From Roseivivax sp. THAF197b (GTDB taxonomy: Bacteria > Pseudomonadota > Alphaproteobacteria > Rhodobacterales > Rhodobacteraceae), in assembly GCF_009363255.1 (NCBI RefSeq), contig NZ_CP045321.1, forward strand, positions 20,229 through 84,228: a stretch of 64,000 nt of DNA. The letters are read 5' to 3'. Position numbers and translations under genes: made by a program. Positions 54,801 to 64,000 of the stretch are shown here, one piece after another; positions within the stretch are counted from its first letter, which is position 1; each line of letters starts with the position of its first letter. The notes beneath the pieces are model-generated. The model saw nothing but the letters and a program-made list of their open reading frames with translations. It made no database searches and was not told the origin of the DNA.

Positions 54801-57800
54801 CATTGCCCAGGACATCGGCCACGGCCGGTGTGTTGGTGGGCAGGCCCGTCACGGTGTCATCGACGGCGGTCGGCGACTGCGCGTCGAAGTCGAGCGCGAC
54901 CGAGGCCGGGTTCGAGACGTTACCGTCATTGTCCGCGACCGTGTAGGTGATCGGCGTCGGGTCGGCGGTGAAGCCCGCCTCGGGAGTGAAGGTGATCTCG
55001 CCGGTGGTGGTATCCACCGACCAGGTGCCCTCGCCCGGGACGATCAGGTCGTCGCCCGCAGCCGCGGTGCCCGCGATCTGAACGGTGGCCGGATCGAGCG
55101 TGCCATCTGGGTCGCTGTCATTGCCCAGGACATCGGCCACGGCCGGTGTGTTGGTGGGCAGGCCCGTCACGGTGTCATCGACGGCGGTCGGCGACTGCGC
55201 GTCGAAGTCGAGCGCGACCGAGGCCGGGTTCGAGACGTTACCGTCATTGTCCGCGACCGTGTAGGTGATCGGCGTCGGGTCGGCGGTGAAGCCCGCCTCG
55301 GGAGTGAAGGTGATCTCGCCGGTGGTGGTATCCACCGACCAGGTGCCCTCGCCCGGGACGATCAGGTCGTCGCCCGCAGCCGCGGTGCCCGCGATCTGAA
55401 CGGTGGCCGGATCGAGCGTGCCATCTGGGTCGCTGTCATTGCCCAGGACATCGGCCACGGCCGGTGTGTTGGTGGGCAGGCCCGTCACGGTGTCATCGAC
55501 GGCGGTCGGCGACTGCGCGTCGAAGTCGAGCGCGACCGAGGCCGGGTTCGAGACGTTACCGTCATTGTCCGCGACCGTGTAGGTGATCGGCGTCGGGTCG
55601 GCGGTGAAGCCCGCCTCGGGGTGAAGGTGATCTCGCCGGTGGTGGTATCCACCGACCAGGTGCCCTCGCCCGGGACGATCAGGTCGTCGCCCGCAGCCGC
55701 GGTGCCCGCGATCTGAACGGTGGCCGGATCGAGCGTGCCATCTGGGTCGCTGTCATTGCCCAGGACATCGGCCACGGCCGGTGTGTTGGTGGGCAGGCCC
55801 GTCACGGTGTCATCGACGGCGGTCGGCGACTGCGCGTCGAAGTCGAGCGCGACCGAGGCCGGGTTCGAGACGTTACCGTCATTGTCCGCGACCGTGTAGG
55901 TGATCGGCGTCGGGTCGGCGGTGAAGCCCGCCTCGGGAGTGAAGGTGATCTCGCCGGTGGTGGTATCCACCGACCAGGTGCCCTCGCCCGGGACGATCAG
56001 GTCGTCGCCCGCAGCCGCGGTGCCCGCGATCTGAACGGTGGCCGGATCGAGCGTGCCATCTGGGTCGCTGTCATTGCCCAGGACATCGGCCACGGCCGGT
56101 GTGTTGGTGGGCAGGCCCGTCACGGTGTCATCGACGGCGGTCGGCGACTGCGCGTCGAAGTCGAGCGCGACCGAGGCCGGGTTCGAGACGTTACCGTCAT
56201 TGTCCGCGACCGTGTAGGTGATCGGCGTCGGGTCGGCGGTGAAGCCCGCCTCGGGAGTGAAGGTGATCTCGCCGGTGGTGGTATCCACCGACCAGGTGCC
56301 CTCGCCCGGGACGATCAGGTCGTCGCCCGCAGCCGCGGTGCCCGCGATCTGAACGGTGGCCGGATCGAGCGTGCCATCTGGGTCGCTGTCATTGCCCAGG
56401 ACATCGGCCACGGCCGGTGTGTTGGTGGGCAGGCCCGTCACGGTGTCATCGACGGCGGTCGGCGACTGCGCGTCGAAGTCGAGCGCGACCGAGGCCGGGT
56501 TCGAGACGTTACCGTCATTGTCCGCGACCGTGTAGGTGATCGGCGTCGGGTCGGCGGTGAAGCCCGCCTCGGGAGTGAAGGTGATCTCGCCGGTGGTGGT
56601 ATCCACCGACCAGGTGCCCTCGCCCGGGACGATCAGGTCGTCGCCCGCAGCCGCGGTGCCCGCGATCTGAACGGTGGCCGGATCGAGCGTGCCATCTGGG
56701 TCGCTGTCATTGCCCAGGACATCGGCCACGGCCGGTGTGTTGGTGGGCAGGCCCGTCACAGTGTCATCGACGGCGGTCGGCGACTGCGCGTCGAAGTCGA
56801 GCGCGACCGAGGCCGGGTTCGAGACGTTACCGTCATTGTCCGCGACCGTGTAGGTGATCGGCGTCGGGTCGGCGGTGAAGCCCGCCTCGGGAGTGAAGGT
56901 GATCTCGCCGGTGGTGGTATCCACCGACCAGGTGCCCTCGCCCGGGACGATCAGGTCGTCGCCCGCAGCCGCGGTGCCCGCGATCTGAACGGTGGCCGGA
57001 TCGAGCGTGCCATCTGGGTCGCTGTCATTGCCCAGGACATCGGCCACGGCCGGTGTGTTGGTGGGCAGGCCCGTCACGGTGTCATCGACGGCGGTCGGCG
57101 ACTGCGCGTCGAAGTCGAGCGCGACCGAGGCCGGGTTCGAGACGTTACCGTCATTGTCCGCGACCGTGTAGGTGATCGGCGTCGGGTCGGCGGTGAAGCC
57201 CGCCTCGGGAGTGAAGGTGATCTCGCCGGTGGTGGTATCCACCGACCAGGTGCCCTCGCCCGGGACGATCAGGTCGTCGCCCGCAGCCGCGGTGCCCGCG
57301 ATCTGAACGGTGGCCGGATCGAGCGTGCCATCTGGGTCGCTGTCATTGCCCAGGACATCGGCCACGGCCGGTGTGTTGGTGGGCAGGCCCGTCACGGTGT
57401 CATCGACGGCGGTCGGCGACTGCGCGTCGAAGTCGAGCGCGACCGAGGCCGGGTTCGAGACGTTACCGTCATTGTCCGCGACCGTGTAGGTGATCGGCGT
57501 CGGGTCGGCGGTGAAGCCCGCCTCGGGGTGAAGGTGATCTCGCCGGTGGTGGTATCCACCGACCAGGTGCCCTCGCCCGGGACGATCAGGTCGTCGCCCG
57601 CAGCCGCGGTGCCCGCGATCTGAACGGTGGCCGGATCGAGCGTGCCATCTGGGTCGCTGTCATTGCCCAGGACATCGGCCACGGCCGGTGTGTTGGTGGG
57701 CAGGCCCGTCACAGTGTCATCGACGGCGGTCGGCGACTGCGCGTCGAAGTCGAGCGCGACCGAGGCCGGGTTCGAGACGTTACCGTCATTGTCCGCGACC

Positions 57801-60800
57801 GTGTAGGTGATCGGCGTCGGGTCGGCGGTGAAGCCCGCCTCGGGAGTGAAGGTGATCTCGCCGGTGGTGGTATCCACCGACCAGGTGCCCTCGCCCGGGA
57901 CGATCAGGTCGTCGCCCGCAGCCGCGGTGCCCGCGATCTGAACGGTGGCCGGATCGAGCGTGCCATCTGGGTCGCTGTCATTGCCCAGGACATCGGCCAC
58001 GGCCGGTGTGTTGGTGGGCAGGCCCGTCACGGTGTCATCGACGGCGGTCGGCGACTGCGCGTCGAAGTCGAGCGCGACCGAGGCCGGGTTCGAGACGTTA
58101 CCGTCATTGTCCGCGACCGTGTAGGTGATCGGCGTCGGGTCGGCGGTGAAGCCCGCCTCGGGAGTGAAGGTGATCTCGCCGGTGGTGGTATCCACCGACC
58201 AGGTGCCCTCGCCCGGGACGATCAGGTCGTCGCCCGCAGCCGCGGTGCCCGCGATCTGAACGGTGGCCGGATCGAGCGTGCCATCTGGGTCGCTGTCATT
58301 GCCCAGGACATCGGCCACGGCCGGTGTGTTGGTGGGCAGGCCCGTCACGGTGTCATCGACGGCGGTCGGCGACTGCGCGTCGAAGTCGAGCGCGACCGAG
58401 GCCGGGTTCGAGACGTTACCGTCATTGTCCGCGACCGTGTAGGTGATCGGCGTCGGGTCGGCGGTGAAGCCCGCCTCGGGAGTGAAGGTGATCTCGCCGG
58501 TGGTGGTATCCACCGACCAGGTGCCCTCGCCCGGGACGATCAGGTCGTCGCCCGCAGCCGCGGTGCCCGCGATCTGAACGGTGGCCGGATCGAGCGTGCC
58601 ATCTGGGTCGCTGTCATTGCCCAGGACATCGGCCACGGCCGGTGTGTTGGTGGGCAGGCCCGTCACGGTGTCATCGACGGCGGTCGGCGACTGCGCGTCG
58701 AAGTCGAGCGCGACCGAGGCCGGGTTCGAGACGTTACCGTCATTGTCCGCGACCGTGTAGGTGATCGGCGTCGGGTCGGCGGTGAAGCCCGCCTCGGGAG
58801 TGAAGGTGATCTCGCCGGTGGTGGTATCCACCGACCAGGTGCCCTCGCCCGGGACGATCAGGTCGTCGCCCGCAGCCGCGGTGCCCGCGATCTGAACGGT
58901 GGCCGGATCGAGCGTGCCATCTGGGTCGCTGTCATTGCCCAGGACATCGGCCACGGCCGGTGTGTTGGTGGGCAGGCCCGTCACGGTGTCATCGACGGCG
59001 GTCGGCGACTGCGCGTCGAAGTCGAGCGCGACCGAGGCCGGGTTCGAGACGTTACCGTCATTGTCCGCGACCGTGTAGGTGATCGGCGTCGGGTCGGCGG
59101 TGAAGCCCGCCTCGGGGGTGAAGGTGATCTCGCCGGTGGTGGTATCCACCGACCAGGTGCCCTCGCCCGGGACGATCAGGTCGTCGCCCGCAGCCGCGGT
59201 GCCCGCGATCTGAACGGTGGCCGGATCGAGCGTGCCATCTGGGTCGCTGTCATTGCCCAGGACATCGGCCACGGCCGGTGTGTTGGTGGGCAGGCCCGTC
59301 ACGGTGTCATCGACGGCGGTCGGCGACTGCGCGTCGAAGTCGAGCGCGACCGAGGCCGGGTTCGAGACGTTACCGTCATTGTCCGCGACCGTGTAGGTGA
59401 TCGGCGTCGGGTCGGCGGTGAAGCCCGCCTCGGGAGTGAAGGTGATCTCGCCGGTGGTGGTATCCACCGACCAGGTGCCCTCGCCCGGGACGATCAGGTC
59501 GTCGCCCGCAGCCGCGGTGCCCGCGATCTGAACGGTGGCCGGATCGAGCGTGCCATCTGGGTCGCTGTCATTGCCCAGGACATCGGCCACGGCCGGTGTG
59601 TTGGTGGGCAGGCCCGTCACAGTGTCATCGACGGCGGTCGGCGACTGCGCGTCGAAGTCGAGCGCGACCGAGGCCGGGTTCGAGACGTTACCGTCATTGT
59701 CCGCGACCGTGTAGGTGATCGGCGTCGGGTCGGCGGTGAAGCCCGCCTCGGGGGTGAAGGTGATCTCGCCGGTGGTGGTATCCACCGACCAGGTGCCCTC
59801 GCCCGGGACGATCAGGTCGTCGCCCGCAGCCGCGGTGCCCGCGATCTGAACGGTGGCCGGATCGAGCGTGCCATCTGGGTCGCTGTCATTGCCCAGGACA
59901 TCGGCCACGGCCGGTGTGTTGGTGGGCAGGCCCGTCACGGTGTCATCGACGGCGGTCGGCGACTGCGCGTCGAAGTCGAGCGCGACCGAGGCCGGGTTCG
60001 AGACGTTACCGTCATTGTCCGCGACCGTGTAGGTGATCGGCGTCGGGTCGGCGGTGAAGCCCGCCTCGGGGTGAAGGTGATCTCGCCGGTGGTGGTATCC
60101 ACCGACCAGGTGCCCTCGCCCGGGACGATCAGGTCGTCGCCCGCAGCCGCGGTGCCCGCGATCTGAACGGTGGCCGGATCGAGCGTGCCATCTGGGTCGC
60201 TGTCATTGCCCAGGACATCGGCCACGGCCGGTGTGTTGGTGGGCAGGCCCGTCACGGTGTCATCGACGGCGGTCGGCGACTGCGCGTCGAAGTCGAGCGC
60301 GACCGAGGCCGGGTTCGAGACGTTACCGTCATTGTCCGCGACCGTGTAGGTGATCGGCGTCGGGTCGGCGGTGAAGCCCGCCTCGGGGGTGAAGGTGATC
60401 TCGCCGGTGGTGGTATCCACCGACCAGGTGCCCTCGCCCGGGACGATCAGGTCGTCGCCCGCAGCCGCGGTGCCCGCGATCTGAACGGTGGCCGGATCGA
60501 GCGTGCCATCTGGGTCGCTGTCATTGCCCAGGACATCGGCCACGGCCGGTGTGTTGGTGGGCAGGCCCGTCACAGTGTCATCGACGGCGGTCGGGAGAAA
60601 ATCGTAACTGATCGAGATGTCTGCCGCTGCGGACGGTGCTCCATTCGTATCCGAAACGATGTACGGTGCAACGGTTGGATCGGATGCAAACCCAGCCTCG
60701 GGAGTAAAGGTGACGTCACCTGTGATAGGATTGACAACCCAGACACCTTCATTTGGAACCGAGAGCGTCTTTCCATCCGCAGCAAGTATCGAGCCCGCAG

Positions 60801-61593
60801 GCGCTCCTGTTCCTGTAAGTACTACGGTTGTTGGATCGATTGGAAAATCATTTTCCACGTCGTTGGCTAGAACAGAGACAGTGACTATCGCATCAGCTGT
60901 GTTGTTGTTAGAAATATCATCTACTGCGGTAGGGGCGCTGATTGTTACAGGTACAGGAGAGGAGAAATCAAAGAATGCGCGAACATTTTGAGTCCCCTCA
61001 ACATCGTCATAGTAAATGGTAAATGCATCCGTCGGAGTTGAGGGACTAAAGCTTGCTTGGCCGTCCGTCGGGTTGTTCACGCCGTCTGGACCGGTGACAA
61101 ATGTACCTACTCCGCCAGCAGAACTCAGCCGCGCAACTTGATTGGCATAAGCTGGAGGTGACGCAAAGCTGTTAACTTCCATCCCATTCAAGTTGGACCA
61201 CGTGCCTGGAACGCTTGCCGAAAAAGCATCTCTGGACGCGCTGCCGTCGAAGTCGTCCATGTCCAGAAATCCGATTTGGCGAATAAAAAAGCCATTTGTT
61301 CGGAACTGCATCGCAACCGTTTGACCAGCAGCACAACCAACTCCACTGCCAGCGTTCACAGTGACTCTACCAGATGCATCTGAGCTGAAGCACGCCGCAG
61401 GAGATGGAGTGCCTGTAATTGTTATAGTATTGCCGTTCCCATCCGACATGATGACGGTGTCATCATTGGGGACCGAGCTCACCGAGAAGGACTGAGCCAA
61501 TGCTACGGTCACGAATGAAATCGTGAACAAGACGCTTTGGAAGAGTAGCCCCAGTGCCACCTTCATAAGCTTCCTCAAACCTGTAGAGATCAT
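45594..61593 (-). CDS. Giant repeat surface protein with OmpA and beta-barrel C-terminus (interrupted by frameshifts as given)
   Basis: A single locus reads from ATG 61593 (GAGGCGG upstream) to the stop at 45594. Order: signal peptide; unique ~200-residue head; one divergent Ig-like unit; 39 tandem 106-residue repeats; three DUF11-like units; OmpA-type domain; beta-barrel-like end. The sequence shown has twelve 1-base losses and one 1-base gain within the repeats. The 16,000 bases plus 12 minus 1 give 16,011, exactly 5,337 codons, so the corrected product would be 5,336 residues. The repeats resemble Ig-like/cadherin-like bacterial adhesin modules (AVDDTVTGLPTNTPAVADVLGND..., LIVPGEGTWSVDTTTGEITFTPEAGF). 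Probable role: outer-membrane-anchored, peptidoglycan-attached long adhesin or stalk. No CDS of ordinary length in the repeats should be read as a separate protein. Confidence 0.8.
48221..60594 (-). repeat. 39 tandem 318-bp repeats
   Basis: The unit is 318 bp (106 codons). Spacing of the GTG of VTGLPTN shows 39 units, the last about 17 bp short; 39 x 318 - 11 - 17 = 12,374 bp, exactly the observed span. Units are nearly identical. The common variants are CACGG/CACAG and GGGAG/GGGGG, plus one AAGTTG at 49273. G-run shortened to GGGG at 48948, 49901, 50536, 50853, 51170, 52123, 52758, 53076, 53393, 55618, 57525 and 60068; extra G near 52873. The resulting reading frames start at 48818, 49771, 50406, 50723, 51040, 51993, 52946, 53263, 55488, 57395 and 59938. 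Confidence 0.95.
59935..61593 (-). CDS. N-terminal reading frame of the giant surface protein
   Basis: 552 residues as read. The signal peptide ends near VALAQ (about 34). A beta-rich head (about 35-230) has two Cys pairs-worth of residues (PSPAACFSS, SGVGCAAG) and resembles exported lectin-like or anchor domains. A divergent Ig-like unit follows (PTAVDDISNNNTADAIVTVSVLANDVEND...EGVWVVNPITGDVTFTPEAGF). The first two 106-residue repeats come next, and a 1-base loss at 60068-60071 sends translation into a short out-of-frame tail (FTPRRASPPTRRR...). Confidence 0.85.
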   Translation of the reverse strand: MISTGLRKLMKVALGLLFQSVLFTISFVTVALAQSFSVSSVPNDDTVIMSDGNGNTITITGTPSPAACFSSDASGRVTVNAGSGVGCAAGQTVAMQFRTNGFFIRQIGFLDMDDFDGSASRDAFSASVPGTWSNLNGMEVNSFASPPAYANQVARLSSAGGVGTFVTGPDGVNNPTDGQASFSPSTPTDAFTIYYDDVEGTQNVRAFFDFSSPVPVTISAPTAVDDISNNNTADAIVTVSVLANDVENDFPIDPTTVVLTGTGAPAGSILAADGKTLSVPNEGVWVVNPITGDVTFTPEAGFASDPTVAPYIVSDTNGAPSAAADISISYDFLPTAVDDTVTGLPTNTPAVADVLGNDSDPDGTLDPATVQIAGTAAAGDDLIVPGEGTWSVDTTTGEITFTPEAGFTADPTPITYTVADNDGNVSNPASVALDFDAQSPTAVDDTVTGLPTNTPAVADVLGNDSDPDGTLDPATVQIAGTAAAGDDLIVPGEGTWSVDTTTGEITFTPRRASPPTRRRSPTRSRTMTVTSRTRPRSRSTSTRSRRPPSMTP

Positions 61594-61872
61594 CTATGCC
61601 GCCTCAAATGCCGTGTGCGTCTTCTGAAAAGTTTTTCCGCCGTCTTAAGGCAACCTGAGATGACTTGAGAACGCACCATTTGGCAGCAGAATTTTTGTCA
61701 TGCTCGTGTTGCATTTCCGCACACGCAAAGCGGCGGATTTCCGGCGCTGCAAGTCCTATGAAGTTCCCTTATCGGACGTGAAGAGATATACTGCGACACA
61801 GTCTCAAAATCAGCGAATTTTCAGGGAAAGCGATAGATTCAAAGACCGACAAATCGACATCAGCGCCCTCCG
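61594..61872. other. Upstream region of the giant protein gene
   Basis: 279 bp with moderate A+T. The promoter of the giant gene should lie here on the minus strand, but no clear -35/-10 pair is obvious. It ends in the decayed integrase gene. Confidence 0.35.
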
Positions 61873-61881
61873 GTGCGCTCG

Positions 61882-62924
61882 ATGATGCGAGCGGCGACGA
61901 GAGAGCAAAAGGCAGGCAATAACATCGCCCTGCCCGCCCATGTCGCCGGGTCGGGCACGCTGGGTCGCCTTTTCGACACCGCGCGATTACGCCCAGGCTG
62001 CGGCTTCCGAGAACGCGATCAAGGCCTTAACCAAGGACTGGGCTCACTTCGCACGCTGGTGCCGCATGAAAGGCGCGGAGCCACTGCCCCCATCCCCAGA
62101 GATGACCGGACACTATCTCGCGGACCTGGCGGCCGGGTCGGGCCCCTCCCCTGCCCTCGCTGTCAGCACGATTGACCGCCGCCTCTCGGGTCTCGCCTGG
62201 ACCTACGCGCAGCGGGGCCTCACTCTAGATCGCAAGGACCGCCACATCGCGACTGTCCTGGCTGGAATAATCCAGAGACACGCGCGCCCGCCAGTCCAGA
62301 AGGCCGTAATTCTCGCCGAATACATCCTCGCGATGGTCGCCACCCTTCCTTTCGTTCTGCGCGGGCTGCGAGATCGCGCGTTCCTTTTGATTGGCTACGC
62401 TGGCGGCCTTCGTCGCACAGAAATCGTGACCCTCGATGTGGGTAAGGACGACACGCCAGACAGTGGCGGATGGGTCGAGATCCTGAAGAAGGGTGCTCTT
62501 CTCACCCTCAATGCAAATAGCGGCCGGCGCGAAGTCGAGATCGGCCGCGGCTCCAAGGAACAGGGCTGCCCGGTCCACGCCCTCCAGCGATGGCTGCACT
62601 TCGCCAGGATCGTTTTCTGTCCGGTCTTCGTTGCCACCTCGCGGGACGGCAACAACGCACTCGAAACGCGGCTCAACGATAAACACGTCGCGTTTGATCA
62701 AACGCACCGTTCTGGACGCCGACATCCGGGCCGACCTACCGCAGGCGAACCGTTTGGCGCTGTTTTCCGGTCACTCGCTGCGCGCCAGTCTCGCGAGTTC
62801 AGCCGAGGTCGACGAGCGCTGTGTCCGGAAACAGCTTGGCCACACTTCGGCCAAGATGACACGTCGCTACCAGCGCCTCCGAGATCGGTTCCGGCGGAAC
62901 CTGACCAAGTCCGCCCGCCTATAG
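61882..62924 (+). pseudogene. Tyrosine site-specific recombinase, two frameshifts
   Basis: Three consecutive frames give one integrase. (1) NNIALPAHVAGSGTLGRLFDTA, (2) DYAQAAASENAIKALTKDWAHFARWC...LLIGYAGGLRRTEIVTLD with the first catalytic Arg, (3) RLIKRTVLDADIRADLPQANRLALFSGHSLRASLA...LGHTSAKMTRRYQR with His-x-x-Arg, His and Tyr. Frame changes lie near 61985 (ACACCGCGCGATTAC) and 62690 (GTCGCGTTTGATC). Each fits loss of a CG dinucleotide from a CGCG run. In the form shown the catalytic domain is split, so the gene should be inactive. Homologues of this type are widespread integrases in Rhodobacteraceae. Confidence 0.85.
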
Positions 62925-62984
62925 CCTTCAGTCCGCAAGCGGTCGTTTATTAGTGATACATAAAATTGCAAACGGCCAGATTTC

Positions 62985-63866
62985 ATGCCCCTGATAGGCT
63001 ATGCCCGCGTTTCCACAGAGGATCAGACCCCCCTGCCCCAGTCCGAGGCGCTGCAATCGGCGGGCTGTGCCGAGATCTTTGAAGAGCACGCCTCAGGCGG
63101 CAATCGCGCGCGTCCTGTGCTCACGCGGGTGCTCGAACGCGTCCAGAGCGGCGATACGCTGGTCGTCGTGCGGATCGACCGGCTTGCGCGGTCTCTGTCG
63201 CACTTACTGGAGGTGATCGAGCGTCTGGAGGCCAAGGGAGCTTTCTTCCGCTCGCTGCAGGACCCCATCGACACCGCCTCCCCTCAAGGAAAATTCACAT
63301 TGCAGGTTCTGGGCGCCGCGGCGGAGTTCGAACGCGCGCTGATACGTGAGCGCACGAAGGCCGGGCTTGTCTCTGCGCGCGCCAAGGGCCGCGTTGGTGG
63401 CAATCCTGGGCTTCGCACCAAAGACCCCGCCGCGCTGCGCAAGGTGTGGCTGGCACGACAGGACGGCTACATGGAGCGCCTGAACGAAACCGCGCAGGAT
63501 TGGGTGCCCCACGTGCGACGCCTGCGGCCGGATATGGCCTGGGAAGATGTTTTGCGAATCATTAATGGCCCCCTGCCCCACGACCGGCACTGGACCCAAA
63601 GCCGCCTACTCCGTGCTGTGAAAGCCTATGTCCGCGACGGGTTTCTACCAGATGCTGTGCTTGGCCGCGCCGGACGCCGCGAAACCGATGACCGCCTGCC
63701 GGCTATCGTGGCTGCCATCAAAGGCTCGGACCCCGAAATAACACTGCAGGCGATCTGCGACCGGCTGGAATCGATGCGTGAGCGCACCCCTCGAGGGCGC
63801 ACCAGCTGGCAGCCGTCTTCGGTCAAAATGCTGCTTGAGCGTGCGGAAAAGTTGGGGCTCCTCTGA
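62985..63866 (+). CDS. Serine recombinase/resolvase
   Basis: 293 residues. The N-terminal catalytic domain is LIGYARVSTEDQTPLPQ with the nucleophile Ser10. The Arg-containing VVVRIDRLARSLSHLLEVIERL and LQVLGAAAEFERALIRERTKAGLVSARAKGR fit resolvase/invertase enzymes. The C-terminal ~150 residues exceed a simple HTH and include two WxxH/S-type helical units (VWLARQDGYMERLN; RTSWQPSSVKMLLERAEKL). It likely resolves plasmid multimers or cointegrates. A candidate site with inverted CGGTCGTTT/AAACGGCC arms lies just upstream (62940-62975). Confidence 0.92.
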   Translation: MPLIGYARVSTEDQTPLPQSEALQSAGCAEIFEEHASGGNRARPVLTRVLERVQSGDTLVVVRIDRLARSLSHLLEVIERLEAKGAFFRSLQDPIDTASPQGKFTLQVLGAAAEFERALIRERTKAGLVSARAKGRVGGNPGLRTKDPAALRKVWLARQDGYMERLNETAQDWVPHVRRLRPDMAWEDVLRIINGPLPHDRHWTQSRLLRAVKAYVRDGFLPDAVLGRAGRRETDDRLPAIVAAIKGSDPEITLQAICDRLESMRERTPRGRTSWQPSSVKMLLERAEKLGLL

Positions 63867-64000
63867 ACACGACACTTGTGTTGGCCTAACAGATTGCCAC
63901 TAAATCTAGAAAGTGCTTGCACGAATCTGGCTGCTCGGGCAATAGTCTCGAAAAATAACGCGCGGTCACATAAAAAACGCGCCCACGGATCGGGGCAGAC
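63867..64000. other. Right edge of window, no gene seen
   Basis: 134 bases after the resolvase, with no open frame of note. Confidence 0.4.

Noticed and set aside
48221..60594. CRISPR-like array
   Set aside because: The repeats are 318 bp, abut without spacers and encode protein; no cas genes are seen.

Overview
The window looks like part of a large conjugative plasmid (or a plasmid-derived island) from an alphaproteobacterium of the Rhodobacteraceae/Roseobacter group. The reasons are the high G+C backbone, a VirB/VirD4-type secretion system laid out as in roseobacter plasmids, a VirD2-like relaxase with a MobC-like partner, and accessory genes typical of marine Rhodobacteraceae (DUF2493, SH3b-nuclease, RTX and giant repeat proteins). 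No replication or partition genes are visible, apart possibly from a winged-helix protein cut by the left edge. The organism assignment is inference.

Layout. 1-5.1 kb: winged-HTH protein, hypothetical protein, DUF2493 protein, secreted-type SH3b-thermonuclease, a small conserved ORF and an oriT-like region. 5.2-10.1 kb (+): mobC-like gene, relaxase and virD4, translationally coupled. 10.2-14.25 kb (-): a complete class Ib ribonucleotide reductase operon, nrdHIEF, behind a clear cobalamin riboswitch. 14.5-16.5 kb: a small tyrosine recombinase and an S41-protease-like gene. 16.6-28.2 kb (-): a compact virB operon (order of transcription: hypothetical gene, lytic transglycosylase, virB2, virB3, virB4, a virB7-like lipoprotein, a VirB5-like protein with an inserted transglycosylase domain, a second VirB5-like protein, virB8, virB9, virB10, virB11, DUF4177-like gene, hypothetical gene, virB6). 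28.3-33.5 kb: small regulators, a DUF481 outer-membrane protein, a LysR regulator, a small lipoprotein and a secreted protein. 34-45.5 kb: an A+T-richer, insertion-sequence-laden accessory zone (three IS3-family elements, one of them hit by an IS110-family element) holding a SH3b-tailed di-haem peroxidase, a proline-rich secreted protein, an RTX protein and a response regulator. 45.6-61.6 kb (-): a single giant surface-protein locus. 61.9-63.9 kb: a decayed integrase and an intact serine recombinase.

How the parts work together. The relaxase, coupling protein and virB genes form a conjugation apparatus split by the nrd cargo. A 14-bp palindrome, GATAGTATACTATC, occurs in front of the virB operon and in front of a secreted-protein gene, and related degenerate sites lie in front of the mobilisation operon, so a shared transfer-region operator is likely. 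The B12 riboswitch would let the plasmid supply a B12-independent ribonucleotide reductase when cobalamin is scarce.

The most striking feature is the 16-kb giant protein gene: signal peptide, one divergent Ig-like unit, 39 near-identical 318-bp (106-residue) repeats, three DUF11-like units, an OmpA-type peptidoglycan-binding domain and a C-terminal beta-barrel-like region. As given it is broken into 12 reading frames by twelve 1-base losses in one particular G-run plus one extra base. Correcting these restores exactly 5,337 codons. Whether the losses are biological slippage or assembly error is the main open question.
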